DNA of 64,000 nt, taken from Rhynchopus sp. YZ270_cl-10. Taxonomy: Eukaryota > Euglenozoa > Diplonemea > Diplonemida > Diplonemidae. Both the position numbers and the translations under genes were made by a program. Every line of letters starts with the position of its first letter. Positions within the stretch are counted from its first letter, which is position 1. Below the pieces are notes generated by a model. The model ran no database searches, had not been told where the DNA came from, and saw nothing but the letters and a program-made list of their open reading frames with translations. Positions 29,441-40,940 of this stretch are shown here, one piece after another. Location of the stretch: positions 1,687,220 to 1,751,219 of the forward strand of contig OZ037839.1 in the NCBI GenBank assembly GCA_964035575.1, given 5' to 3'.

Positions 29441-32062
29441 ATGGAGGTAATGGTCGAGGTTGTGGGTCGGAGTGCGCTGGACATTGTTGAGTTCGCTGAG
29501 GACGCAAACGTCGGTGCATTCTATACTGCTGTTGCGGAGACGTGCGGGCTTGCGGCAGACAGCTTCTCGCTGCTGTGGAAGGGCGAGACGCTTGCGGACA
29601 TGGCCACACCCATGAGCTCTGTTGGTGCGCAGGCAGGCGACACGTTCACGGCGGACATGAAGCAAACAGACCGCATTGCTTACCCACGCGTTCTGCAGAG
29701 GAGGGAGCGCTTCACCATGGCCCTGCGCACGGAGGTCCGCAAGAAGCCCCTTTGGTTCACGAAGATCATGGATGAGAGCATCCGCAAGAAGTGGGTCACA
29801 GAGGCGATGGAGGCGCGCGACGTAGGTCCGGTGCTGGACTACGGCGAGGAGAGCTTCCTCCCATACGACAAGAACGCAGCGTGCAAGGACACCCTCGCCG
29901 CTCTCGCCTCCGAAGCGGCACTCATCACTGCAGGCAAACCCCTCATCTCCCCCGAGCCTGACTACATGCGCCACCAAGATGGCATGATCCCGCCCGCCCT
30001 CGCCAACACCCTGAACAAACTTCTTGCACCCTTCCGCGAGGCAAAAGACTGGCATCCCGGAAGCAATGACCAGGTCCTCGATTTGATCCACCCTTCGCTT
30101 TACTGCCTTGTGAAGGATTCGGAGAAGCCAACAAAGAAGAGAAGAAAGCATCTCGTGTCGAGCACGCTGGATGGGAGGCCGAGTTCGGAGTATGCGTGGA
30201 TCCCGACGGATTTCAAAGTGGGTGCGGATGGGACTGTTGCACCGGAGGGGTACATCAACAACATTCCTGTTGAGGCAACGGAGCTGACGGAGGTTGTGTG
30301 CGATGTGCTGTCACGCTTCTTGCCGCTTCTGTCTGCAGTGCGGAGCATCACGGATTCGGATACCTTCTCCGAAAGCGAGCTGAGCGAGCAGGAGCTGACC
30401 GACGCCGACAAACAGGAACTCAACGACGTGCTGGAACACCTCGACAGCAAATACATGAAAGAGGGGGCAGACGAGGCTGGCATCATCTTCGACAACGGCG
30501 ACGTGCGCTCTGTGTACCACAAGAAAGCAGCCAAGATCGAGGACATCGACTCTGCTGCCTTCCGCGCCGTACTGACGCACCTCGACGACGGCGAGCCTGA
30601 CAAAATCACCCGGAGCGAGGTCATCGAAGTCGCTGGGAGGCTGGACCTAACAGTACCTGGAGGCGACGCTATGGATGAGGACGAAGGGGAGGATGACGAC
30701 GACGACGATGATGATGACGATGACGAAGCAGAAGAGGAAGAGGAAGAAGAAACGGACGCAAAGCCAACCTCGACCAAACCTGTACTGACGTGCCCCTTCG
30801 AGCTAGCCTTCAAAGGAGATCTGGACGCACTGAAGCGCTCCCCAGGTGTGCACAGCGGCACTGTGAACAACCTGCATAAGGACCGTGGCACCTCCCTTCT
30901 GTACACTGCAGCGAGGTTTGGCCACATGCCGGTGGTGCAGTGGTTGGTGCAGAAGTTGTCTGCGTTTGTGAACATTGCAAACAGCGAGGCAGGGTCTGCC
31001 TCCACACCTCTGCACGGGGCTGCATACGGTGGGCACGCTGCTATTGCCGCACTCCTGATGAAGCATGGTGCAGACAAATCAGCAAAGAACAAACACGGAG
31101 ACACGCCATTGGAGGATGCAGGCAACCCTGCGTCTGGGGTGAGCAAGGCTGCACAGAAGAAGGTTAAGAAGGCGATCACCGATGCGAAGAAACGCAGAAT
31201 CGCAAGAGCAAAGCCAGACCGCACGCTTGCGGAGAAGGAAGCGAAGGCCTCACCAGGCACCGTAGACTCCGCAGGGCTGGACCTTATCATTGAAATCGCA
31301 AAGCACAACACGAAGAAAGGAACCAAAACCACTGCAAAGGAGATTGCACTGAAGCTCTTCGCGCACGTCACGGAAGATCTCGGACACAAAGAATGGTGCC
31401 ACGTCAGCAGCCTCGAAGACGCCATCAAAGCACGCAAACGCCACGAACACTCCGACCATCAAAGGGAGCTCAAACAACGCCTCAAACTCGGCAAAAAATT
31501 CCAGGTTATTGTGAAGGCTGCAGACATTGTTCTTACCCCAGAAAACCCTGTCTATCCTGGGGGCACCTGGCACCTTGAAGGGAGCAGGGAGGAACGCATT
31601 GTGGCGACTGGGATCTACTATTACGATCAAGACAACGTGACACCGTCGCACCTTTGCTTCCGCAAGCTGGTCGACGCAGAGGATATGGAGTACGAACAGT
31701 GCCAGCACGACCACATCTACACTGAATACAGGGTAGAACCGAATGACATGACGAACATGATATTAGGTGAGGTGTCGACACCAACCGGGAGGTGCATCGC
31801 GTTCCCCAACGACCTGCAGCACAAGGCTGCACCCTTCCAGCTGGTGGACCACACAAAGCCAGGATTTAGGAAGATGCTTGTCTTCTTCGTCGTCAGCCCC
31901 GAAGAAAGAATACCGTCCACCTCGGACATCCCACGCCAGCAGGACTTCGTGACTTTAGAGCAGGCTCTCCGTAACCGCTTGGAGCTGATGGAGGACAGAA
32001 AGGGCTACACCGCTGGGGTGAACAGTGAATGGGAAGAGGAGGTGTCTTTGTGTGAACATTAA
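29441..32062 (+). CDS. Ubiquitin-like/ankyrin/DUF4246-like protein, copy B
   Basis: The predicted protein is identical to the 873-residue product at 23622. The only DNA difference I found over 2.6 kb is a silent GAA/GAG change near the 3' end (26164 versus 31983). Domain order is the same: ubiquitin-like, DUF4246 N-half, acidic run, ankyrin repeats, DUF4246-like core. Such identity means either very recent duplication, ongoing gene conversion or an assembly duplication. Confidence 0.82.
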   Translation: MEVMVEVVGRSALDIVEFAEDANVGAFYTAVAETCGLAADSFSLLWKGETLADMATPMSSVGAQAGDTFTADMKQTDRIAYPRVLQRRERFTMALRTEVRKKPLWFTKIMDESIRKKWVTEAMEARDVGPVLDYGEESFLPYDKNAACKDTLAALASEAALITAGKPLISPEPDYMRHQDGMIPPALANTLNKLLAPFREAKDWHPGSNDQVLDLIHPSLYCLVKDSEKPTKKRRKHLVSSTLDGRPSSEYAWIPTDFKVGADGTVAPEGYINNIPVEATELTEVVCDVLSRFLPLLSAVRSITDSDTFSESELSEQELTDADKQELNDVLEHLDSKYMKEGADEAGIIFDNGDVRSVYHKKAAKIEDIDSAAFRAVLTHLDDGEPDKITRSEVIEVAGRLDLTVPGGDAMDEDEGEDDDDDDDDDDDEAEEEEEEETDAKPTSTKPVLTCPFELAFKGDLDALKRSPGVHSGTVNNLHKDRGTSLLYTAARFGHMPVVQWLVQKLSAFVNIANSEAGSASTPLHGAAYGGHAAIAALLMKHGADKSAKNKHGDTPLEDAGNPASGVSKAAQKKVKKAITDAKKRRIARAKPDRTLAEKEAKASPGTVDSAGLDLIIEIAKHNTKKGTKTTAKEIALKLFAHVTEDLGHKEWCHVSSLEDAIKARKRHEHSDHQRELKQRLKLGKKFQVIVKAADIVLTPENPVYPGGTWHLEGSREERIVATGIYYYDQDNVTPSHLCFRKLVDAEDMEYEQCQHDHIYTEYRVEPNDMTNMILGEVSTPTGRCIAFPNDLQHKAAPFQLVDHTKPGFRKMLVFFVVSPEERIPSTSDIPRQQDFVTLEQALRNRLELMEDRKGYTAGVNSEWEEEVSLCEH

Positions 32063-32085
32063 GAGAAACAGAACAACGTTGTGTG

Positions 32086-33200
32086 GGCGCAAACATTCAT
32101 CCAGGACGTTCCGTAAGTCGGTGGGTGTCTTGCGTCAATATTTCTTTTTAAAAAAAGCTTTTTTGTCGTGTGTAAACATCTGGGGATTTCCCTAAATCGG
32201 TAGGTGTCTTGAAAGGTGTTATCTACACGTTGTCAATTTTTCTAAAAGCATCGCTGTCAGCCTGACACAACAATACAGAGAATCTTGCGTTCCATTATTT
32301 TCCTCCTGCTTTTCAAATCTCCATTGGTGGTAACTGTGTGCATACCATATGAAGTGCTCTCTCTGGGGTTAGATAACCTGCGAAACACCCATTGTCTTTG
32401 TCCGCCGATGAACGGTGAGGCGTTTGCACCTTCTTTTGCAACTTCTCTTATAAACTTTTCTCTTTATTTTTATGCTCTTTTAAGGATACTATTAAGAAGA
32501 ATCGTGGCGTCTATCGTGTGATAGGCGTCTAAAATCAAACAAACTGTTCTTCATTTTATTCCTGCACCAACGTATTTTTGTTATGATTCCATGTAATGCT
32601 AAAAAGGAAATTGAACATCACACCACAACTCCCTTTTTTCTATTCTAGGGTTGGGTTGGAGCAGAGCCACATTTCACCGAGAGGTAGAAGTGTGTGTGTT
32701 TCACAACCTCTCCTTTATTGTTTGTGAGGGGTGGGGAAAACAAGAAAAAAAATATTGGAGCACACTCTAGGGTGGCTACACTAATACAACCAAGTTTTCA
32801 AAAAAAGGAAAAGTAGGAGTGCATTCAATTTCTTTTTTTGATTTTATTGTTCCATTTTTTTTAAAGATACACTTGACAAGGAGAGGGCTGTGTATTGCAA
32901 AGTTTCTTTTTTGAATTGGCGAAAAATATTTATAAAAAAAAAAAAATCTGAGAAATGACATTGCAGCATGTCTGAGTTCTTGTATGCGGGTGGGGCATTT
33001 TATGAGGTTGTAGCTGACTGTAAGTTTTTCAAACTTGCGCCAGATCGCTACTTATTTTTTTATGGGGTACAAAATTGGTTACAATGAGTGGTGTTCGTGA
33101 ATTTACCACAAAATGCGCTACGAAATAGCGGGAGGGGGTGCCGTTAGGTATTGTTCTCAGGCCAAAATTTGGCATTTTTTTTGTGGCAAAAATGGTGGTT
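32086..33200. other. Gene-free region downstream of unit B
   Basis: Low-complexity AT-rich DNA with short open frames only. CCGTAAGTCGGTGGGTGTCTTG and CCTAAATCGGTAGGTGTCTTG (about 32111 and 32191) are a local direct repeat. It contains an S1 copy at 32756-32805. Confidence 0.4.
32756..32805 (+). repeat. SINE-like repeat S1
   Basis: TGGAGCACACTCTAGGGTGG, CTACACTAATACAACC, AAGTTTTCAAAAAA. Almost identical to the copies at 9891 and 16231. Confidence 0.7.
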
Positions 33201-33984
33201 TTCAACTTACCTTCCTTCACCCCCCTGTAAGGGCAACCGTAGGTGAAGTAAGGTATAGTATTGAAATCGATGTGGGGGGGGGGAGTAAAGGGTCAATTTT
33301 ACAAAACCAGATTTTGAGGAAAATTTTAGCCAAAAATGGGCTCCACGTATAAGCAACCGGGCTCATATTTCTCAAAATTTAAGTGGTCAAAAAATTGTCC
33401 AATTTTCGAGATTGACCCCACCACTGCACGGGCGGAGCCCAAAAATGCAAATAAGGACCCTTTTCAACTTACCTTCCTTCACCCCCCTGTAAGGGCAACC
33501 GTAGGTGAAGTAAGGTATAGTATTGAAATCGATGTGGGGGGGGAGTAAAGGGTCAATTTTACAAAACCAGATTTTGAGGAAAATTTTAGCCGAAAATGGG
33601 CTCCACGTATAAGCAACCGGGCTCATATTTCTCAAAATTTAAGTGGTCAAAAAATTGTCCAATTTTCGAGATTGACCCCACCACTGCACGGGCGGAGCCC
33701 AAAAATGCAAATAAGGACCCTTTTCAACTTACCTTCCTTCACCCCCCTGTAAGGGCAACCGTAGGTGAAGTAAGGTATAGTATTGAAATCGATGTGGGGG
33801 GGGAGTAAAGGGTCAATTTTACAAAACCAGATTTTGAGGAAAATTTTAGCCGAAAATGGGCTCCACGTATAAGCAACCGGGCTCATATTTCTCAAAATTT
33901 AAGTGGTCAAAAAATTGTCCAATTTTCGAGATTGACCCCACCACTGCACGGGCGGAGCCCAAAAATGCAAATAAGGACCCTTTT
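33201..33984 (+). repeat. Three tandem copies of a 260-bp repeat
   Basis: Units 33201-33462, 33463-33722 and 33723-33984 are nearly identical. They begin TTCAACTTACCTTCCTTCAC and end AATAAGGACCCTTT. Length differences are in the G run (GTGGGGGGGG). A diverged single unit lies at 40941-41170. Each unit contains ATTGACCCCACCACTG, related to sequence near 5820 and 41125. No coding function is evident. Confidence 0.9.
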
Positions 33985-34117
33985 AAATTTGTTCTCTTGA
34001 AATGTGTAATTTCATGTTTTCGCGAAAAAAATAACAACTGATCCTACGAGGGTTGAAGGAAGGTGGTTGAAAACAACAATAACAACAAGGACAAGTAATT
34101 GCTAAGAAAAATGCGAG

Positions 34118-34380
34118 GTGTGTTGTGGAAAACTCCGCGCGATTTTCGAAACCACCGTAGTATCCTGGCGATTTGCTGGAGGTGCTGATGCGCCTGGTGT
34201 GATCGATGTGTTGTTGTCTGTGCATTCTGTGTTCCTTCCGCACTGCTCCAACGACGACGACAATGTGGGGAGCCTGTGGACAAAAACGAGCTGGACCACG
34301 CCGAGCCTGCCGAGCGGGCGTCCAACAACGCTATCGAGCAGATGGTGCTGGACGAAGACAGCCCCCCTTCTTGAACGTTT
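34118..34380 (+). pseudogene. Possible coding relic
   Basis: One frame ends with an acidic, protein-like tail (EPVDKNELDHAEPAERASNN, then AIEQMVLDEDSPPS and a stop at about 34376). An adjoining frame upstream reads FAGGADAPGVIDVLLSVHSV. The two are out of phase, suggesting a decayed exon. No family is recognised. Confidence 0.25.
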
Positions 34381-34744
34381 CAGATGCTGGCGTCCCAGTG
34401 GGTCTGGCAGCGTACGAAGAGCGTTAGCATACCTACAGAAGAGCAGAATGCTGGGCGTGTTGTAGATTATTTCTACAGGATGGAGTTCCACATCACACCC
34501 CGTTTTTTTTCCGATAGCAATTACTTGTTTTTCACTCCGAGAAACCGTATGGAAAAGTCTGATTTTTGAAGTCAATTTTACGCTTAAACTCCACTAAACG
34601 AACTTGCGTTTGTTTGTTTGTTTCAACTTATTTTGACTGATATGCGTTTTTTTAGCACGTTTTTCAACTATTTCTTTTATTTCGGGCCCCCCCTTTTTTT
34701 TTAACTCCCTCTTCCTCTCCCCACCCCTCCTTTCCCCCCCTTTT
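34381..34744. other. Gene-free upstream region
   Basis: AT-rich with T and C runs. It leads into a long pyrimidine tract (34685-34790). Confidence 0.4.
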
Positions 34745-34792
34745 CTCTTTTCATCCACCCTCCCATCCACCCTCCTACTCCTTTCACGACAG
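34685..34792 (+). promoter_or_regulatory. Pyrimidine tract with CAG, putative splice acceptor
   Basis: About 100 bp of almost pure C/T ending CTTTCACGACAG at 34792. It lies 227 bp upstream of the receptor start. A nearer, weaker candidate is CACCCCACAG at about 34973-34982. Either could receive a spliced leader or end a leader intron. Confidence 0.4.
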
Positions 34793-35018
34793 AGTCTTGG
34801 AGCCATTTCTTCTTCTAAAGGAGACGAAGCTGGTGGATAAAACTCCATCTTTCGATTGAAAATTATATCTTAATCTTCTAAACTCCACCACCACCACACT
34901 GTCCAAATCTGTTCTTAATTCACACCTTTCACATACAGACCAAAAAAAAAAAATCGTACAATAGTAGCGTTTCACCCCACAGCTTTTGGGGCACTGTGAC
35001 TGTACCCCCCCTACGCTG

Positions 35019-38000
35019 ATGCCTGCGCGCAGCAGAGGGATGGTGTGGGTGATGTTGGCATTGCTCGTTGCCTGTGTATCTGCTGACTATACCAAGCAGG
35101 TTGGTGTGCTAAATGTGGGCGACGAGGTGATGGGGCTGGCCGCACACAAGGACATCGTCAGCGCAGGCAACTCATATCTCTATTTGGCTGGAGGCACCAC
35201 AGGACTCATTGTGCTTGACGTTTCGAACAACGCTCCTACCGTAGCGCACATTGAAGCCATCATCGGAGGTGCACATCACATTGTCCGCACCGTATCCGGC
35301 CTTCTTGCCGTCTTTTCCGAGACGGAAATGCATCTGTTCGACCCATCAGCCTCAAATACCGCACCGCCTAATGTCGGAAGCTATTCTATCAGTGGCGTAA
35401 CAGCAGCGACGGTGGATGAGACGGGTGAAGTTGTGTACGTTGCAGGGTGCGAGGTTGCGTTTTGTTTTGTAAAAGCGGTGTCAGTGTCGGACCCGCAGAA
35501 CCCTGCTGTGCTGGGGTGGGCTGACGGGCTGAACCTTCCGCTTGCAAATTTCGGCGGTGCCGCTGCTGTGTACAACCGTCATCTCTTCGTTGCAGGGAGT
35601 GGCGCCGAAGGCGTCCGCGTCTACTCCACCGTCGCAATGTCCCTGGGCACCGCAGTCGCCGCGGTGTCCACCCTCGCCGTCCCCTCCCTCACAATAGTGT
35701 CCGCCCTCTCTGCTGTGGGAGGAAAGCTTTACATCGCAGGCGACACCTTCGCCACAGCAGATTTGGCGGTCACCTCAGCGCCAACGCTGTTGGTGGCAGA
35801 CTTCTCTGTTGTGCCGTCGAAAGCCCCGGGGAGTCTCCGATATGTCTCCGTGGTGAACGGTGCGGCGCACTTCTGTGTAAACGGCGAAGCGGAGGTGGAG
35901 GTGGTGGGCGTGCAGGGTGTGGTGCCTGAGGCGTTGTACAGTATGGCCATTGGCGCGTCGTGTCGTGATGTGCGTCCCATAGGTGATGTCATGTATGTGG
36001 CGGCAGGGCAGGCGCTCGAGATATATTTGGAGGTGCCCAGGACGGAGGTGCCGGACACAGCTGCGCCGCCCACGCCAGCCCCGCCGACGGCGGTGCCAAC
36101 AGTAGCGCCACCAACGCCAGCGCCGGTCACCGAGGTGCCGAGAACAGAGGTGCCGCCAACGGACGCCCCGGCAACAGATGCGCCGGCCACCGAAGTGCCC
36201 GGTACGGTGTCGCCGGCAACACCGGCCCCGCAGACGGAGGCGCCACTGACAGACGCACCCGCCACAACAGCGCCAGACACCGATGTGCCATCAACGGATG
36301 CGCCCGAGACAGTTGCCCCGACAGCTGCGCCAGCAACGGACGCTCCATTAACGGAAGCGCCGTTGACAGACGCGCCAAGAACGGATGTGCCCTTGACCAC
36401 TGCGCCGTTGACAGACGCGCCGGCAACACTGCCGCCACGTACTGAAGTGCCGAGCACAGAGGCTCCTGAGACTGAGGTGCCAGCGACGGTGGTGCCCGAC
36501 ACATCTGTGCCGACGTTTGTTCCGACAGAAGTGCCGGCTGTCCCAACAGCGGTGCCCACAGTCGTGCCCACAGCGGTGCCGGCAGTGCCTACGACAGCCC
36601 CAGAGACCACGCCAGCACCGACCTCCACCCCGGTGGTGAAGAGCACGTTCGTGCCGCAGGTCACTTCAGCCCCGCCGTCGCTTGCACCAGCGCAGACGAC
36701 TGTGGTGCCAATGACTCTTGTTGCTGATGCTGAGATGCGCCCAGAGCAGGTACGCAGTGGACTGCGCATCGCGGTCGTGCCCGGTGGTGCAGGCGGTGCA
36801 GGTGGTGCAGGTATCAACGCCGTGCCCGGCCCGCTTGCAGTGAAGCTCGAACACCCAGGTGGCAGCTTCATCGCAGCGCAGGGGCGCAGCTGTGGACGCT
36901 TTGGCGATCCCTGTGTAGTATTGGTATGCACGTTGCTGCTTATTGTGTCCTGCTGTGTTTAGCCTCTTTCCCCCCTTCCCCCAATAAGTCTCTTTCCTCC
37001 ACACCTCCACAACAGAAAACCCACATGTCCCCCTCGGATCTGGAGCACGGCTTCGCTGCGAACGCCGCGACCGGCGACTTTGTCACGGCAGAGGTGTGTA
37101 CCCCTCCTCCACCTCCACCTCACCCACACACCACACCACAGGTCACCTCAGACGGCTCCGTCGAGATCGCCGTAGGGCGCACGGAAGGATACTGGTTCAA
37201 CCCACCTTCAGAGGACAAGCTTGAGGTCTTTGTCGCAAGCTCCATCGCCACCTCTGCAGACAGCAACACGGGGTGCGGGGCACACACAGTCGACGCGAAC
37301 GAGGTGAACCCTGCGCTGGAGCAGAGCATGAACTGCACCTGCGTGGGCTGCAATGCTGCCTTCACACTGCACAACGAGGCGCCTGAGCCTGTCGTTAGCG
37401 CTGCCGATGCGCAGGCCATGGCCGCACAGAAGGACGCCGTCACCGTCGTCATATTCGCCTCGGCCGCAGTCGGACCAATGGTCAGCATGGCCGCAGGCGG
37501 GCATCTTGTAAAGCTCTCTGTCCTGACACGCCTCTGCCCTTCCCAAGGACGCATCAAGCTGGACCGCACCCTCAACCCCCTCGGCCTGCAGCTCGGCGAG
37601 GACGACCGCACCAAGGAGATCAACGGCGCCCTTGTCGCTGGTATTGCCATTCAGATGGCCTTGGTGCTGTGCTCCTTCCTCGTTGCCAGTGTGCTGGCGT
37701 GCCGGCTATCGAAGAAGCGTGCTGCAGCACGGCTCGCCTCGGAGGACCTTCTCAACGAAGACATCGAGGGGAAGACGAAGGTGGAGAAGGTGTACCTCCA
37801 AGGGGTGAGGAAGTCCGACACACAGTACCTCCTGGCCCGCTCGCGGTTCGGGTGGATTGTGATGCCGTCCTCCTTCCTCTTTGGAGGTGCCTCTATGTCC
37901 TGCGCCTCCGCGCTCATGTACTCATCAGCACCATTTAAGCTTCTTGCCGCCGCCGACATGGTCATTTTCTTAGGAGGCATGGTGTACTTTTGTGTGTGGT

Positions 38001-40117
38001 CCTCCCGCTCTGCACATAAATACTGCTCATTAGTTCCATTTGAGGTACCAGAAAAGGGGCGTCCATGGTATCACATCTGCTTTTGGGGGCATGAGGAATA
38101 TGTCCCGCACCGCACCTCAGTTGCCGCGATCTGGTCGGAACTGCACCACATCGTGTACGACTGCTACCAAAACCGTTCGAAGTACTTTTTGACATTTGAA
38201 CTGTTAACCTCTTTTTTGATCGGCGCGATTGCAGGGTGGCATCCCCCGACGAAGACCTGGTGCTGGACGAAGTCTGGGTTGATGCAGGGGGTGCTGGTTG
38301 TACACTTTATCGCTTTGTTGACGATGCGCCCGTACCTCCCATACTTCGAGAACATCATGGAAACTGCGATTGTCGCTGCCGAGATCGTTGCCCTCTCATT
38401 CGTTCTTCTTGCGATGGGTGATGATGCGCATCGGCCGGGTACTTCTATGGCTTCGTTGTATGCGACTAAGACGGCGCTGTTAGTTATGTACATGATTTCG
38501 TTCAAAGCGTTGGTAGACATGATCGTTTTCATCATCGACGAATATATTGTATGGAAAGAACTCCGCGAGGACCCCGAAGGTGTCTCACACATCCGCAGCA
38601 GCTTTATACTCCACATTCTCTGCTGCGGCAACTCTATGAGGGGACAGCGTCTACGTGACCACGTGACCTACGAAACAACTAATGTCGACCTAGCTCTGGC
38701 CGACATGGACTTCGATGGGAGTCTTGCCAAAGACAGCTATATGGGGGTGGAGGAGGTGGCCAGTCTATCCTCAGGGACGTTGTCGCCACGGTCCAACCTT
38801 AGCCCAAGACATTTATTGGCGGAGGAAGGTGTGTTGTGCGAGGTCGCGTATGATCGGCCTGCGGGGCGGTATGGAGGCCGTGGTGGAGGGTTGGGGGATA
38901 TGCCACGAAATGGGTCTGCCGCGCTGTTGAATGATACTGCGAATTCGATGAGGACACCTCTCCGGTCGGACTCAAATTTGAGCGTTTTTTCACCAAATCT
39001 GCGGGTCAGAAGAGGCAGCGTGTCTTCCACCTCCACAGACAGGATTGAACCCCCAAGACGACCCAAAAGGATGAACAGCATCTTCAAATCTCCTCCACAA
39101 GCCTACGACGAGGAGGTCCTCGCACCCGAAATCCCACTAAGCAAACGCCGGTCCAGAGCAAACCTCATTGACCTCCGTGACCACATCCCTGAACAAAAAA
39201 ATCCGTTCGATGAGTTCCCTACCCCCTTGGGTGCTGACCACTCCTCCACCAGTCCTCTGGTCAACGTCAGCACCCCAGAAAGCGAAGAAGGGCAGGATAG
39301 CCCGGTGGAGCAATCCAACTCCCAGGAGCACCCGCTACTGAAGAGAGGTCAGCGCGCGCAAAGCTTTGTGCTAGGCAACGCTGCTGTCCCGACACGCAAG
39401 CCTGGAGAAGGGAGTGTCACTTCGAACGACGCAATTCCGGTTCCCCACAAACGGCTGGCACGCAGACACAGCGCCATGGTCGCAAAGGATTCTCCAGGTA
39501 GCGACGCTGGGGCACCTCCACTTCCTCCTACGGTCGACCCTTTGAAACGCACGCAAACCATGTTGCCACCTCGCAAGGCTGCGGGTATGACGAAGAACAG
39601 CTTCACAATCACCCCGCCCGAAGAGGAAGAGGTTGTCATTACACCAGACTTCGAAGGGTTTATCGACTCAGATGGGTTTGAGAAGGTACCGTATCTCACA
39701 CCAGCGAGATATAGAAAACGGAAGAAGAAGAAGCCCGAGGCCGCACCTTTGGCGAGAACTGGCAGCACAAAGAGCTTCTTAGGTGCAGACAACGTAGAGG
39801 AAGAGCAAGGTGCCCTAAACGACAGCACAGCAGGCCGCAGAATGACCCGAAGGCGAAGCTCCTGCAAAAACGGCTGGCTCCGTGGCGACAACAGCCCCCT
39901 CGGTGGAAGCGCAAAAGAGGATACAGGAGGTGCCCCGCCTCTCCCCCCACATACCACAGCACAGCGGCGAACCCCCGTAGGGGATGCAAGGGAGGGTGCA
40001 GGAACCACGTCACTTCAGCGAGGTGGCAGAACAAGTTCCTTCGTAAGGGGGAACAGCTCCTTTGGTGGTATCCCAAGGTCGGCATCGGTGTCGTCTGCGG
40101 TGGAGGTGCGGTTATAA
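35019..40117 (+). CDS. Receptor-like multi-pass membrane protein with propeller ectodomain and Thr/Pro stalk
   Basis: Exons 35019-36923, 37016-37093 and 37142-40117 join in phase 0 to about 1652 residues. The second intron (48 bp) is a multiple of three and could be retained. The start ATG gives MPARSRGMVWVMLALLVACVSA, a clear signal peptide. Residues 20-340 hold LVIVD/propeller-like strands (YLYLAGGTTGLIVLDVSN, HLFVAGSGAEGVRVYS). Codons at 36030-36650 encode a TEVPxTDAPxT stalk that is probably O-glycosylated. A Cys-bearing segment and about eight membrane spans follow (37430-38540; RPYLPYFEN between two). The remaining 510 residues form a cytoplasmic tail rich in Ser, Arg and GAPPLPP motifs. 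A surface sensor or adhesion role is inferred. Confidence 0.75.
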
Positions 40118-40245
40118 AAAAAGGGGAGGAGAGAGGAAGGAAAAAATAATGGTGGAATTCCATCTTTGTATATTGTTATGGTGGTCGCACCTTGGGGTTG
40201 AAATTTACACAAAAAAAAAAAAAAAAAAAAAACTAGAAATCTGTT

Positions 40246-40324
40246 GGCCGCAGGGTACTTTGGTGCTTTCATCCGGATGGCTGGCATCGTACAGTGGGTC
40301 AGTCGGAGGTGTGCATCAATAACT
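40246..40324 (+). repeat. SINE-like repeat S4
   Basis: GGCCGCAGGGTACTTTGGTG, CTTTCATCCGGATGGCTGGC, ATCGTACAGTGGGTCAGTCG, GAGGTGTGCATCAATAACTA. Copies at 44505, 45113, 45357 and 48870; several run into T tracts. All are on the + strand. Confidence 0.7.
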
Positions 40325-40361
40325 AAACCCCCTTCACAGCTATTGTTTACATATTTTTATG

Positions 40362-40844
40362 TACCGTCTTTTGAAAAAATATGGACCAGAAATAACATGG
40401 ACCAGAATAATGATGGACCAGAACAATCATGGACCTTTTGGGATTTTTTTTTTTTATGGACCTATTTTTCTGGTCCGACATATGTGTGGGGGTTTTTTTG
40501 TACTTGTCCAGAATTTTGACAGGGAGTCGCGCGCGCGAAGCGCGTGCGACGACCGCTTGTGTGGGGAGAAAGCTCGGAATGGGGGGTTTTTTTTTTGAAC
40601 TTGTCCGGAAAGCTCGGAATGGGTCTACCGGGCCACATATGAGCCGAGATGCCCCGCCAACGTGCGGTACCGAAAGCTCGGAATGGGTCTGAAAATGGAC
40701 AAGTTCAAAAAAAAAAACCTAACACAGATGGACCAGAAATAACATGGACCAGAACAATGATGGACCAGAACAATTATGGACTTTTTGGGATTTTTTTTTA
40801 TTATGGACCTATTTTTCTGGTCCATAATTTTTCAAAAGACGGTA
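40362..40844. mobile_element. Inverted-repeat element, TACCGTCTTTTG termini
   Basis: The left end TACCGTCTTTTGAAAAAATA and the right end TTTTTCAAAAGACGGTA are inverted. Next to the ends, both sides carry the same-strand block (ATGGACCAGAAATAACATGG...) with repeated ATGGACCAGAA words. The centre has GCGCGCGCGAAGCGCGTGCG and three copies of AAAGCTCGGAATGG. TA at both ends suggests a TA-targeting family. Confidence 0.7.
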
Positions 40845-40940
40845 AATAGTATTCGTGCATGTAAATAATACATGTAAATAATTTAAATGTAAATAGTACA
40901 TGTAAATAATTATTACTCATGTATTGTTTACATTTTCCAC

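Larger units (their letters stand above)
26304..32085 (+). repeat. Segmental duplication, unit B
   Basis: Second copy of the two-gene cassette, about 5.78 kb. The length excess over unit A is almost all explained by 11 extra 75-bp LRR units (825 bp) in the first gene. Confidence 0.92.

Noticed and set aside
35729-36931. 400-codon antisense frame opposite the Thr/Pro stalk
   Set aside because: Gly/Val/Ser repeat that mirrors the sense TEVPxTDAP repeat; no start context or domain.
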